Origin: Phascolomyces articulosus
Lineage: Eukaryota; Mucoromycota; Mucoromycetes; Mucorales; Lichtheimiaceae
Assembly: GCA_025677815.1 (NCBI GenBank)
Contig: JAIXMP010000108.1
Location: forward strand, 1-10,810
Length of the DNA stretch: 10,810 bases
Reading direction: 5' to 3'
The notes under the pieces are model-generated. The model did not search any database, was not told the origin of the DNA, and saw only the letters and a list, made by a program, of their open reading frames with translations. The position numbers and the translations under genes are program-made. The stretch's first letter is position 1. Each line of letters opens with the position of its first letter. Below, in pieces: positions 1 to 8,954 of the stretch.

Positions 1-2
1 TT

Positions 3-701
3 ATTGCTACTGTATTTGGTAACCTGCATTTACCAAGTATTGATCATGATTTTCTTACTAGCTGTACAATTTTAACTCCTAAAAACAAAGACATTGCTAT
101 TATAAATGATCTTATTCTTAATCAATTTCTAGGTGAACTATCCAAATTTAAAAGCACTGATGCAGTAGATAACCTAGAGGACCAAATCTGCTATCCAAAT
201 GAACTCCTTAATTCTTTAAACCCATCTGACCTTCTACCACATAACCTTTGACTCAAACCCAACTGTCCTGTCATACTACTCTAAAATATAGATTCTGCGA
301 ACAGCCTCTATAATAGTACAAGATTAATCGTTTAGTCATGGTGCACATATGTCCTTGAAGCTGAAATTGCTACTGGACCAAAAACAAGCACCAGGGTTCT
401 TATCCTACATGTTACCCTTACTCCTTCTCTCACACAATCACCTATTCAGTTTAAACGAACACAATTTCCAGTTCATTTAGCATTTTCAATGATGGTCAAC
501 AAAGCACAAGGCCAAACTTTTGATAGTGTTGGTCTTTATTTGCCTGAACCTCCATTTGCTCATGGTCTTCTTTATGTCGCTATGTCTTAGGTTAGAACAC
601 CAACTTCAATTAGAATCATGCTCAACCTAGACAACTCAACAATTCCTGACTAAGAAGGCTTTAACACCCAAAATGTTGTATATTATAAGGTTCTTCTATA
701 A
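3..701 (+). pseudogene. Helitron/PIF1-like helicase, C-terminal part, decayed
   Basis: One frame runs from the window edge to the TAA at 699-701 and gives the C-terminal end of a Helitron-type (RepHel) or PIF1-like superfamily 1B DNA helicase. Visible family blocks in order are ILTPKNKDIAIIND (about 75-116), YPNELLNSLNPSDLLPHNL, CPVILL*NID, NSTRLIV, an FKRTQFPVHLAFSMMVNKAQGQTF block (motif V region, about 450-520), then GLYLPEPPFAHGLLYVAMS*VRTP (motif VI region). The family normally has Arg where the stops at 282 and 588 fall. Five internal stops are in frame: TGA 249, TAA 282, TAG 333, TAG 588 and TAA 651. There is no frameshift in about 700 nt. The Walker A motif and any Rep domain would lie before the window. 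The protein would unwind DNA during rolling-circle transposition. It is non-functional unless the stops are read through. No hairpin plus CTRR Helitron terminus could be placed downstream. Confidence 0.9.
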
Positions 702-1167
702 CTCCTGATTTTTCACCTCTTCTCTTTTATAACTCTATATAACTTTCCATTATTTTATCACCCTTATATTTATCACTGTTGTTTCATCTTACCTCTTTTG
801 CTCTCCTCACTGTAAAAAAAAATTAGATCTATCCTGATATAACCGCTGCAGTGATTCTCCTTATAAAAATGCATTATTACCAAATATAGAAATACCTATA
901 GACCAATGAGATTCGTAGAATCTAATGAGCATAATTTCAAACTCAGTTAACTTAGTAAAAAATAGAGAAAGAAGGAAAAGTATAATTTTTTGAAAAATTA
1001 GGGTTAGAATTTTATTATATTTAGTAAACTATCATATAAAGAGAATTAATATATGTATATATAATCTAAAAAATAAAAAAGAAATATAATAAAAAAAAGG
1101 AGAAATTTTGACTTTTTTTATATGCTTAAAGGGAAGTAGAGTTTAATGAGATTAAAAAGACTAAATT
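702..1167. other. AT-rich intergenic stretch without a gene
   Basis: No coding frame with family resemblance was seen on either strand. Two details stand out. CACTGTAAAAAAAAATT at 808-824 resembles the terminal motif of the CACTA element at 9347. The word CCGCTGCAGT, at about 843-852, recurs inverted near 3884-3893. Confidence 0.6.
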
Positions 1168-1245
1168 AATTTGATAGTGTAGTGGCTATTATAGTAGCCT
1201 TGTGATTTAGAGATCCGCAGTTCAATTCCTAGCTAGGGAATTTTT
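1168..1245 (+). other. tRNA-like segment (tRNA pseudogene or SINE head)
   Basis: TAGTGTAGTGG at 1175-1185 fits the RNA polymerase III A box (TRGYNNARNNG) at every position. AGTTCAATTCC at 1219-1229 fits the B box (GGTTCRANYCC) except at its first base. The two boxes start 44 bp apart, the spacing found in an intronless tRNA gene. A TTTTT run at 1241-1245 follows, a possible Pol III terminator. The acceptor stem (from 1168) and the T stem pair poorly and no anticodon stem could be folded. A working tRNA is therefore unlikely, and a degraded tRNA or tRNA-derived SINE promoter is the better reading. Its identity by amino acid cannot be given. Confidence 0.5.
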
Positions 1246-1310
1246 ATCTACATTTTAGGTATATAATTTTAAAATTTTGTATTTTAAAAAAATTAAAATT
1301 TAAAAAGGAG

Positions 1311-1411
1311 GTTTTCTTTTTCTTTTTCCTTCTCTCTTTTTTTCTTACTCTTTCTCTCTCTTTTTATTTCTCTTTCTCTCTCTTTTTATTTCTCTTTCTC
1401 TTCTCTTTTAC
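1311..1411 (+). promoter_or_regulatory. Polypyrimidine (CT-rich) tract before the IS1595-like transposase
   Basis: About 100 bases are almost all C and T and end about 10 bases before the inferred ATG at 1421. A 20-odd base unit (CTTTCTCTCTCTTTTTATTT) is tandemly duplicated within it. CT-rich stretches just before the start codon are common in fungal core promoters, so this probably marks the promoter or 5' leader, which is inference. A similar tract precedes the accessory ORF of the CACTA element on the other strand. Confidence 0.5.
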
Positions 1412-1420
1412 TCTATTAAT

Positions 1421-2957
1421 ATGCATATTGATCAAGGATTGCCAACTTTAATTGAATTTGCTAGAACTTTTTCTACTCATCAAGATACATTAAAGTAAGT
1501 TTTATTTTTTTTATTTCTATATAGTTAGATAATTAGATAGATAAATAGATAAGTAAATAAATAGATAGGTGAATGGATGGATGGATGGATGGATGGATAG
1601 ATAGATGGATAGATGGATAGATTTTTAAGTATTTTTTTTCTAAAAAAAAGGTGGTTATTGGACCAAGGTGTTTTTATAAACTCTGCTCCCTCCTGCCCAA
1701 ATGGTAGTATAATGAGACCTGTCTTTCCTACTGGTAAAAATCCTTATTGGCGTTGTACATCTAGAAATTGCTGTGGTGGTAAATCTATGACTATGAGAGC
1801 ACATTCATTCTTTTCTGGCAGAAAAGCTCCCCTTCATTTGATAATGACAGTTATTTACTTGTTTTTATCAAGTGGATATAATGATATCAATAAGCAAGCT
1901 ATTGAATGTACCAAGCTAGCTCTAGATACAGTTGCTGATATTATTAATGATATTTACTTATTGATGGAAGGTGATTTAAAACTTGAAGATATGATGATTG
2001 GTATGTAATTTTATTTAAAAAAAACTTTATTAATTTTTATAAAAGTATAAAGATTTTAACTAACCAATTAATAAATTTATATATTTTCTTTTTAGGAGGT
2101 GAAGGCATTATTATTGAAGTTGATGAATCCAAATTTGGCATGAGAAAACTAAGTCAAAATGGAATAAGCAGAAGAGTAGATGGTGTTTGGGTAGTAGGTA
2201 GAGTAGAAAGAACTCCTGAAAGAAGGTGTTTCTTAGCTACTGTACCAAACAGATCATCTGAAACCCTTACGGAACTATTGACTACCTATATTGCTCCTAG
2301 TAGTATTATCCATACTGATTGCTGGAGAGGTTATAACCATTTGGAGGATCTAGAAGAGGGTTATACCCATAAAACAGTAAACCATTTAGAGACTTTTAAG
2401 GCACCTGATGGTACTCATACAAATACTATTGAAGGTAAAAATATTTTATTTATAGTATACTAATTAAAAAAGTACTAATAATTTTTATATATAAAGGAAC
2501 ATGGAATGGAATTAAAATCAAAGTAGGTGCCAGACATAGAACTGAAGCAAATATGCCTTGGAAACTTGTAGAGTTCATTTGGAGAAGAAAACATGAAGGA
2601 AATATTTGGCAAGCTTTTATTACTGCATTAAAGGAGGTTTCTTTTGAGGCTATAGATTCTGATGATGAGGATAGTAATGACAGTAATAATGATAATAGGC
2701 CAAATCCTCAATTTACTAGAGTTATCTTAATTGAAGGTATTCTTTTTTCTTTTTTAAAAACTTAAGCTATTTTTTATTACTCTTTATTAAAGTAAAACTT
2801 AATTATAATAGATAGTAGTAATGAAGAGCCTGAGAGAGTAGAAGTACCTGAAGAGCTATCTTCTTCTTTATCATCATCATCTAGTAGTGAAGAGGATAAT
2901 GATAATGACCAAGATTATAGACCTACTATTTCAAGAAAAAGAACAAGAAATAGTTAG
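1421..2957 (+). CDS. IS1595/Merlin-like (ISXO2-like domain) DDE-type transposase, five exons
   Basis: Inferred exons are 1421-1494, 1651-2000, 2096-2434, 2497-2736 and 2812-2957. They join in phase to 1149 nt (382 aa) with no internal stop. Introns are 156, 95, 62 and 75 nt, all GT-AG, with donors such as GTAAGT and GTATGT and branch-like AACTAAC (2058) and TACTAAT (2473). The order is an N-terminal zinc-ribbon region (Cys40, Cys60, Cys65, Cys66), a helical linker, then a DDE/DDN-type nuclease. Asp151 lies in EVDESKFG, Asp216 in HTDCWRGY and Asn251 in HTNTIEGTW, with Lys261 or Lys263 after it. This is the IS1595 pattern, and the family includes eukaryotic Merlin elements. The last 50 or so residues are Ser/Asp/Glu-rich and end in a basic patch, a possible nuclear targeting tail. 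Oddity: Gly43 stands where a CxxC ribbon would have its second Cys. No terminal inverted repeats could be assigned. Exon 1 is the least certain part. Confidence 0.85.
1522..1623. repeat. GATA/GATG tetranucleotide microsatellite in intron 1
   Basis: Imperfect GATA units pass into an uninterrupted run of GGAT/GATG units (about 1571-1597) and then mixed GATA/GATG units. The repeat fills most of the 3' half of intron 1 of the transposase gene and explains why this intron is longer than the others. Copy number is likely variable between strains. Confidence 0.9.
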
Positions 2958-3080
2958 AAAATAGTAGTAGTAAATTTATATAGAATTCAACCCCTTCCTT
3001 TTCTTTTATTTTTCAACTTCAACAGTAAATATTTTATTATCCTTTCCTCTTTTTATTTTGAAATTAATATTATAGTATAT
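2958..3080. other. 3' flank of the IS1595-like transposase
   Basis: AT-rich sequence from the stop codon to the MITE-like element. It should hold the 3' UTR. No classical AATAAA signal, inverted repeat end or gene was recognised. Confidence 0.5.
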
Positions 3081-3287
3081 TAAGGGATTTCTATTTGATT
3101 TTTGATTTTTGTATATTAGTTAAAATTCAAAAATCATTTGAGTAAAGAATATATATATATTTAAGTAAGATTAAAGAAATATATAAGATAGGCTAGTAAG
3201 TAATTTTATACTTATATAATATATATATACTAATATATAAAAATTTATCTAATATACAAAAATCAAAAATTAGTTTAAAACCCCTTA
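3081..3287. mobile_element. MITE-like element with 39-bp terminal inverted repeats
   Basis: The left end (3081-3119, TAAGGGATTTCT... to ...GTATATTAG) matches the reverse complement of the right end (3249-3287) at 33 of 39 positions by eye. The inner 21 positions are identical. A TA sits symmetrically at each edge (3081-3082 and 3286-3287) and could be a TA target duplication, as made by Tc1/mariner elements; the TAAGGG edge makes TTA-type duplication an alternative. The 129-bp interior is extremely AT-rich and non-coding. At 207 bp with no ORF, a non-autonomous MITE is the natural reading. The family is unassigned. Confidence 0.75.
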
Positions 3288-3308
3288 TTATATTCCTTTA
3301 TCTATTAA

Positions 3309-3715
3309 AGGCTATATCTATGTACTGCCTACTATCAGTATAGAATATATATATCCCTTTACCTAAGGAATATAATTTAATATATTCTATTTAGGGGTAC
3401 ATTATAGGTTATATCTAATACTGTAGTCATCAGATCAAAAAACAAATAGTATATTCAGAATCAGTGTTCAAAGGGCTTTCTGATGGTATATAGATTAAAT
3501 ATTTATCTTTAACTTTTTTTTTCTATGATATAATAATATTATATAAAAGTCATAGAATTAAACTTCTAAAGGCTATATCTAATGATAAAGGACACCAATT
3601 CTAATACAAAATATATATTTGGAATCAGTGGAACATAAGCTTTCTGATGATATATAATTTATATATTTATCTTAAATTTTTTTTTGATCATATTACTAAA
3701 TTATATAATTAGTAA
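3309..3715. repeat. Diverged tandem repeat, unit about 164 bp
   Basis: Two units begin with AGGYTATATCTAATR at 3406 and 3570. Both then contain GAATCAGTG, a GCTTTCTGATG block, TATATA, an ATATTTATCTT block and a run of T. A shorter, partial unit starts at 3309 with AGGCTATATCTATG. Within each full unit ATCAG and CTGAT can pair as a short hairpin about 16-18 bases apart. No coding potential was seen. It may be an old duplicated non-coding element; the origin is unknown. Confidence 0.65.
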
Positions 3716-3760
3716 GAAATAGAAATTTTTAAAAAATATAGTTTTTTTTAACTGGCCATA

Positions 3761-3842
3761 AATTTTGAACCAATTAAAATTTTTTAAATCTAAAAAAGGT
3801 ATTAGATTCACAATATATCAAATATTTATTGGTTAAAATTTA
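3761..3842. repeat. Short inverted repeat around an AT-rich spacer
   Basis: AATTTTGAACCAAT (3761-3774) is nearly the reverse complement of ATTGGTTAAAATTTAA (from 3828), with one base offset. The 82-bp whole could be a tiny folded element or a chance pairing in AT-rich DNA. Confidence 0.35.
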
Positions 3843-3906
3843 AGGTCCGTTAGACTATTATTACAGCTGCTACCTAGAAAACTACTGCAGCGGCTATCTT
3901 AGGAAT

Positions 3907-3954
3907 CAGCCAAAAAATTTCCTGGAATTTACTTAGAAAAACCAGAATTCAGGT
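3907..3954. repeat. Left terminal inverted repeat of the CACTA element
   Basis: AAAAAATTTCC, GGAATTTAC, TA, then AAAAACC and GAATTCAGGT follow in the same order as in the reverse complement of the right end. There are single mismatches between blocks, and an 11-12 base stretch found only on the right is missing. The outermost bases are CAGCC instead of CACTG. ACCAGAATTCAGGT at 3941-3954 is a palindrome with one mismatch. Further motifs of the same type follow at about 3961-4030 (AAACTGGAATTTGGGTTTTT, TTGAATTTACC). Confidence 0.8.
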
Positions 3955-3957
3955 GAA

Positions 3958-4712
3958 AGACCCAAAAAAACTGGAATTTGGGTTTTTCTAGTTTAAAATT
4001 TACCAAAATATACTTGAATTTACCTAAAAGATATTTTTGTAAATGTTACACGGATGGGGTTATCATGGTCAGATAAGGCATCTGATATTACTAGGCGCTT
4101 TTTGTGGTATTACCTAAGGAATATAGTTAAAAGCTTATGCTCATATGTATGGAAAGACCAATTTATGACAATGCTTATTCTTAAACTCTTCAGTTATATC
4201 TATTAAAAAGTGCAAAATAGTTGATATATGAATTACATGTATAGGTTGATGGCATAGATTGAGACTTATGATTTCTTTTTATTGTACTGAGAACTACATA
4301 ATTTAATAGAAACACATATAGTTTATGATAAATATTAGTAAAGAGGGGGTATGAATTTCTCCAATTCAAATGCCTTTTTATATACTAATCCCATAATCAG
4401 CATATGTATAAATACGTACGTACAAAAAAATAAAGAAGCATTTGTAGAGCAATCATGTATATATATCAATACATATATGTACCAAGCTATGGATATTAAT
4501 TATTTTAAAATTTATAATGTTTATAATAATTATCTACTTTTTTTTCTATCCAACATATGTATGACCATCCTTTTATTTTTTTGCAATAGTAGTGAGTTAT
4601 CACGTACTATGTATATGATATTATTTTCAACATTTGCTATATAAAAGTTACTCGAATTAATAAAAAGAAATACTGCAATAAAATATATTTGGATATGCTT
4701 TTATTTGACTAC
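3958..4712. other. Left non-coding region of the CACTA element
   Basis: The first 80 bases hold repeats of the terminal motif type. The rest to 4712 is AT-rich with no convincing gene. An open frame at 4351-4644 (+) is rich in Asn, Ile, Tyr and Phe as expected from AT-rich noise and resembles nothing I recognise. The 3' end of the accessory gene transcript should lie in the right part of this stretch. Confidence 0.6.
4700..4705 (-). terminator. AATAAA polyadenylation signal of the accessory ORF
   Basis: Read on the minus strand, AATAAA lies 7 bases after the final stop codon (4713-4715) of the accessory ORF. It is a plausible signal, although AATAAA is common by chance in DNA this AT-rich. 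Confidence 0.4.
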
Positions 4713-5627
4713 TTAGACAGGGGGCAATCCTGAAGGTCGTGGTTCTGTTATTATTTGATCTTCTGGATCATCTACCCATATACCCTCCCCATCTTCTTCT
4801 TGAACATCATCTTCGTTGTCCTCTTCTTCATACTGCAGTTGCTCTTACTCTTGTTGCTCTTGTTGCTCTTGTTACAATCGATGCTGCTCTTCTTGTTGCA
4901 ATCTTCTTTTTTCTTTCTTTCTGAAATACTGCTTCTTGCGATCCCAATGTAATTGTAAAATTCTGTTTGCCATCCAATGACCCTTACATGCGCCCATTGG
5001 AACAAATCGAGCACATTGCTGTTCTAATTTCACACAGCATTGATTGACTATAGTAGGAATATCACTCTATGAATCATGCAACAGATTGGCAGCCTTGCTT
5101 TTGATTATATTTGATATGATCATCTTGGCATGTAATGTAATGTAGTCGATGACTATATCTCCGTCAAATTCTGTCATATCTAGTTCTTTTTTTTCTGCAA
5201 CGTATTTGCAAAGCGTCACTATTTCATCCATTTTAAATTTGGTGGTGGACTTCTCCTTTCTCAAATAGTTGTTCTGAAGTCAAATGCCTTCAAAAATACT
5301 GGTTGGTCCTTCCTCTGAAACTTGTTTCAGGAATCTTCCTTCAAGACGGTCGAACCTCTTTTCCAACCTCGCCATTCTCTTGATGGCATAGTCTACCAAC
5401 GAAGCTAACTTGTCAACTTTTTTTATGAACAAACCCATCGTAGAATTCATACTGGTCATACTGTTGTTAACATTGTTTATAGATCTTGTAACTTTGAGAT
5501 CGATAGATGTTCCATCAGTGGCATTTCTGGAAATATAATGGTTTGAGCGGTTACTGGGAGAATAGACTTGAGGTGAGTTTATGGATGACAGGGAATTGTA
5601 TACAGGAATGGGTGAATTGCTTTCCAT
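4713..5627 (-). pseudogene. CACTA accessory protein, unrecognised, interrupted by four stops
   Basis: One frame runs without frameshift from ATG 5627 to TAA 4713 (304 codons plus stop), broken only by TGA 5280-5282, TAG 5067-5069, TAA 4872-4874 and TAA 4845-4847. In order it shows a Ser/Asn-rich N-terminus (residues 1-50), a helical region with heptad-like spacing around residues 65-105 (VDKLASLVDYAIKRMARLEK), and a compact middle (about 120-220) with NQCCVKLEQQCARF and MGACKGHWMANRILQLHW. A basic RKKEKRR patch and a Gln/Glu repeat follow, then an acidic tail. Two stops fall inside the Gln/Glu repeat where CAA would fit, so C-to-T change is likely. It lies 162 bp after the transposase stop on the same strand, inside the element ends. 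A TnpA-like role, binding terminal motifs as a coiled-coil dimer, is inferred from position only; no known domain was recognised. A CT-rich tract (about 5709-5738, minus strand) precedes the ATG. Confidence 0.7.
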
Positions 5628-5789
5628 TGTATAATATAATACATAAAGATAGGGAGTAATAAAGAATATGTGTTTTTATTTCTTTTAAAAAAAAAATGAA
5701 AAATGGTAAGAGGAAAGAAGAAAGAAGAGAAAAAAAAACTATATCTAAGCTACATCTATATAATATATACTACACATAAAGTGCGTTTT

Positions 5790-8700
5790 CTACCACACAT
5801 ATGAAAGTTTTCCTAATATATCTTTTGTTATTATTTTCCCTTGTTTATCAACATTTTTTACCTTTTTTCTGCCAGGATCTTCAACTGCGCATAAATAATG
5901 TCGCTTGGAAGAACTTTCAATGGACCAAACAATACCAATTATGTCATTTACATTAACAACAGTTTGTATTGTTGTTGATTTCTTTGTCCTGTATGGCCAA
6001 GCACCAACCTCACCAGTGTCAAATACTTCATATATCTTTACGATAGCTAATAGTGTCCTCGCATCATCAACTTCATAACAGAAATAGGTTAATATTTCTG
6101 CATAGTATATCATATCAACTAAATTCGTACGTTATTACGCTGACCATTGGTATTGAGCTTCAAGGATAGCTTTACCATGTTGTTCTTTCGTTTGGATGAA
6201 CTATGTTGCTCTAATGCCCCATAGACCGTTCCATTGTGAAGTCCAGTTGTTTTTCTAAACCCATCTCCTTTCCAAAGTTTCGATCCAACGATTACTTTAT
6301 CATTTGGTCCAACCAGTACTTCTTTTCTTTCAAATACCTGATAATAAAATCGTGTCTAAATAAATAGTAGCATTGTTATTTAGCACATCCTCTCAACATT
6401 TATAACCCCACCATCTAATAATATATTAAATATACCTTCTTTGTCACATCAAAGCCATACATATCAGATAAGCATTGCATTGTCTTAGTAGTAAAAGGTG
6501 TCCAAATCTGTGGGCTATCTGGATCATAGTCATTTTCAGTTAAGCTATCTTTTTTTGATCTGTATGTCGGAAATTCTGGTAATGCCCCGGCTTCTTCAGA
6601 TTCAGCACTACTGCCATTTTCATCATTTTCATCATCATCACGAGCGATTCGTTCACTATGTCTTTCTGCTGTGAGATTAAGCATCTCATTACCTAATAAG
6701 CACTCCATTAGTAAATGTAAACAAACACATAATAATAATAATAATAATAATAATAACTACCTGCATTAACTCCTGGGTAACATTAGGATATAATACGTGA
6801 TTTCATTACACCGATCATTTGCTCTTGTGGAAAACAACTATAGTAAGGCATTGGGCCGAGTTTAATAAGAAAATAAGGTATATGGGTCAGGCAATGCTCC
6901 GTGATTGTAAATATTTTTGGCGCTATGCATTTATCCTTGATCTGATCCATAAGCCATTTGTGCCAAAAATCAATCATTTTTTGAACTTCTTCAATATCCA
7001 ACTTTGTCACAGATCGACTTGAACCAATTTGTACGATCTTGGATAAGGCTAATACTGCAGGTCGGTGAATACATGGAATGGTATCAGCAATAATAGTGGG
7101 TAATAAGAATCGTAAAAAATACATATAATCCACTGCTCAGTAACCAGTACCCTCCGTGGATAAATTGTTACATTTGCTGGAAAAACCTGGTGGCTGAGTT
7201 GTTGTGGAGTTTCGTATCCAACTGTCAACGTCTAATGCTTCTGCTGTGTTTAGCTTCAAGGGTCCTTTCATACCTGTTATTGCATACTCTTTCCCCACCA
7301 ATAGTTGGATTATCTGTTTCCCAAGACCGTGATATAATAAATGCATGGAGTCAAGTGCATAGTAAGACAGACCATGGTGCATTTTAAAATAAGCGAACAT
7401 GCTTAGCTTTTGTCCGAAAGGTAATAAATCTACTTTTGATTCTTTGAAGTCTGCATTATGCCTAAATGCAGCAGCTTTTCCTCTTGGTTTGTAGTTTCGT
7501 TCTGGTACATCAAATTTATTAATGTAGCATGTACGACAACCATATTGATGCGAATGAGAAGCGTGAGAACACATTTTGGCCAATGCTGGTATATCTCCAC
7601 CTAAATATTTTGGTAAATAGTTAATATTTATTATTATTAATATAGAAAACTAACGTAACTTGTGAATCAACATATACCTGCAAATAAAATATGTGCCTTG
7701 ATTAAAAATTCGCCATCATCTGTTTGCACTTTCATCCCACGATCTTCAAGAATTTTAAATTCATTAATTGTTGGTAAAAGAAAACTCTTTAAATCCTTTG
7801 GAGCATGCTTTCCATAGCTATGAAAGCATTGCAACATGTATTCTTGTTCAGTGCGTATAGTTGGCGGAAAATTCAAAATAATCAAATGGCAAATAGTCAA
7901 TTGGGTGGAGAATTTTGTGTATCTGTCTGTGTAAATGCCTACTGCTATTGTAAGCTCATTTTGAAAATATTGTGGTTCTGCTTTCTTGAAGATTTTCCCA
8001 TCAAATATATCGGTCATGGCATTTGGATCCACATCTCTATTGGCTCTATAGTGTAGTAATTCACGTGTATGACGATCATGTACCATAAGGGCAAGCTACT
8101 GAAGGACTGATAGCTGTTTTATAGTGGCGCTGGGCTGTCAGATTATGTCGCCTGATGCATTGTGCTTTTCACGGTATCTTTTTTCACTGCAATGCACGCA
8201 AGAGTCGCTGCTGTCTCCATCTACATACATTTTACATCCCATTGGACACATATCATATACTATTAATTTGATCGGAAATTATTTTATGACATGTGTACGT
8301 GATTTATAATGTGTATATAATGGAGGTGGTGGTTGTTCCGGATCTGCAACAGTATCAATGTAGTTATTTATGATCTTTCTTTGCTTGTCAAAATTTACAC
8401 GAGACATCTTCGATTTTTTAGCAATTATGTATAAATCGACAGATACATCAATATGCTTAAAAAAATCATCCGATGGCATGGAAAACGATACATTTATGGG
8501 TGATGGTTGCTTTAATGGATTTGTTTGGTTTTCATTCATTTCTAAACACATTTTCAATCATATAAAATATATTAATTAAAAGCTCGCCATAACTACCCTA
8601 TAACCTACGCCATCATATTACTAATTGATCCACAATGAATCTGGAATCTCTCCTCCTTATTTGAAACTTTGTTATCATGGGTAGAAAATTCAGTTACGTC

Positions 8701-8945
8701 AAATTCTTCATTAATAGTCTTAATAAAAGGAAAAGATATTGGGTATTAGGTAGACGTTTATTTAATATATATGTAATTCATTGAAAGCTACTGTTCCTAT
8801 ATTGAAAATATACCTGTGAGTTATTCTCATTATTTCCACAATTCATAATATGTTCGGTTTTATTGATGCTTCTGGCAGATTAATTAAAGAATTGTGTACA
8901 CGACACACAATAAAATGGTCTAAAATCGGCAGTGGGTTCCGGCAT
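5790..8945 (-). pseudogene. CACTA tnp2-type transposase, six inferred exons, decayed
   Basis: Inferred exons are 8945-8814, 8718-8622, 8541-7678, 7600-6761, 6692-6436 and 6355-5790 (about 918 aa). All GT-AG phases agree; the third acceptor and the exon 2 donor are the least certain, and 6337 is an alternative start for exon 6. The N-terminus has YCVSC and HIMNC, a Cys/His zinc-finger-like motif. Next come YDMCPMGCKMYVDGD with a second Cys pair (CVHC), then the tnp2 core. ELTIAVGIYTDRYTKFS and GGDIPALAKM contain the Asp residues aligned with the family's conserved acidic positions. CRTC, then DSMHLLYHGLGK and FPQEQMIGVMKSRI follow, and a C-terminal domain with WPYRTKK and VEDPGRKK. Six stops are in frame: TAA 8880, TAA 8279, TGA 8138, TAG 8096, TGA 7137 and TAA 6783. 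One missing base near 6110-6121 shifts the frame before the last 107 residues. Oddity: YTDR where relatives have YTDG. Confidence 0.85.
6729..6756. repeat. (AAT)n microsatellite inside a transposase intron
   Basis: About nine AAT units lie in the 68-nt intron 6760-6693 (minus strand), just after the donor GTAGTT and before the TACTAAT branch-like site. The repeat sits between the two splice signals and so could change length without touching them. Confidence 0.85.
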
Positions 8946-8954
8946 TGAAAATGT

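Noticed and set aside
702..860. Helitron 3' terminus after the helicase remnant
   Set aside because: No convincing hairpin followed by CTRR and an A/T insertion site could be identified.
4351..4644. 97-aa open frame on the plus strand
   Set aside because: Asn/Ile/Tyr/Phe-rich composition typical of AT-rich noise, no motif, lies in the non-coding left part of the CACTA element.
4739..4952. Two Leu-rich open frames on the plus strand resembling membrane segments
   Set aside because: They are antisense shadows of the Gln/Glu/Lys-rich part of the accessory ORF.
4772..5014. 80-aa minus-strand open frame with Lys/Asn/Ser repeats
   Set aside because: It is another frame of the accessory ORF; the frame joined to 5627 gives a more consistent protein and ends next to an AATAAA.
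249..8882. Nuclear code with reassigned stop codons (ciliate-like)
   Set aside because: All three stops occur inside frames, two fall at conserved Arg positions, and the neighbouring intact gene uses CAA for Gln and ends on a normal TAG.
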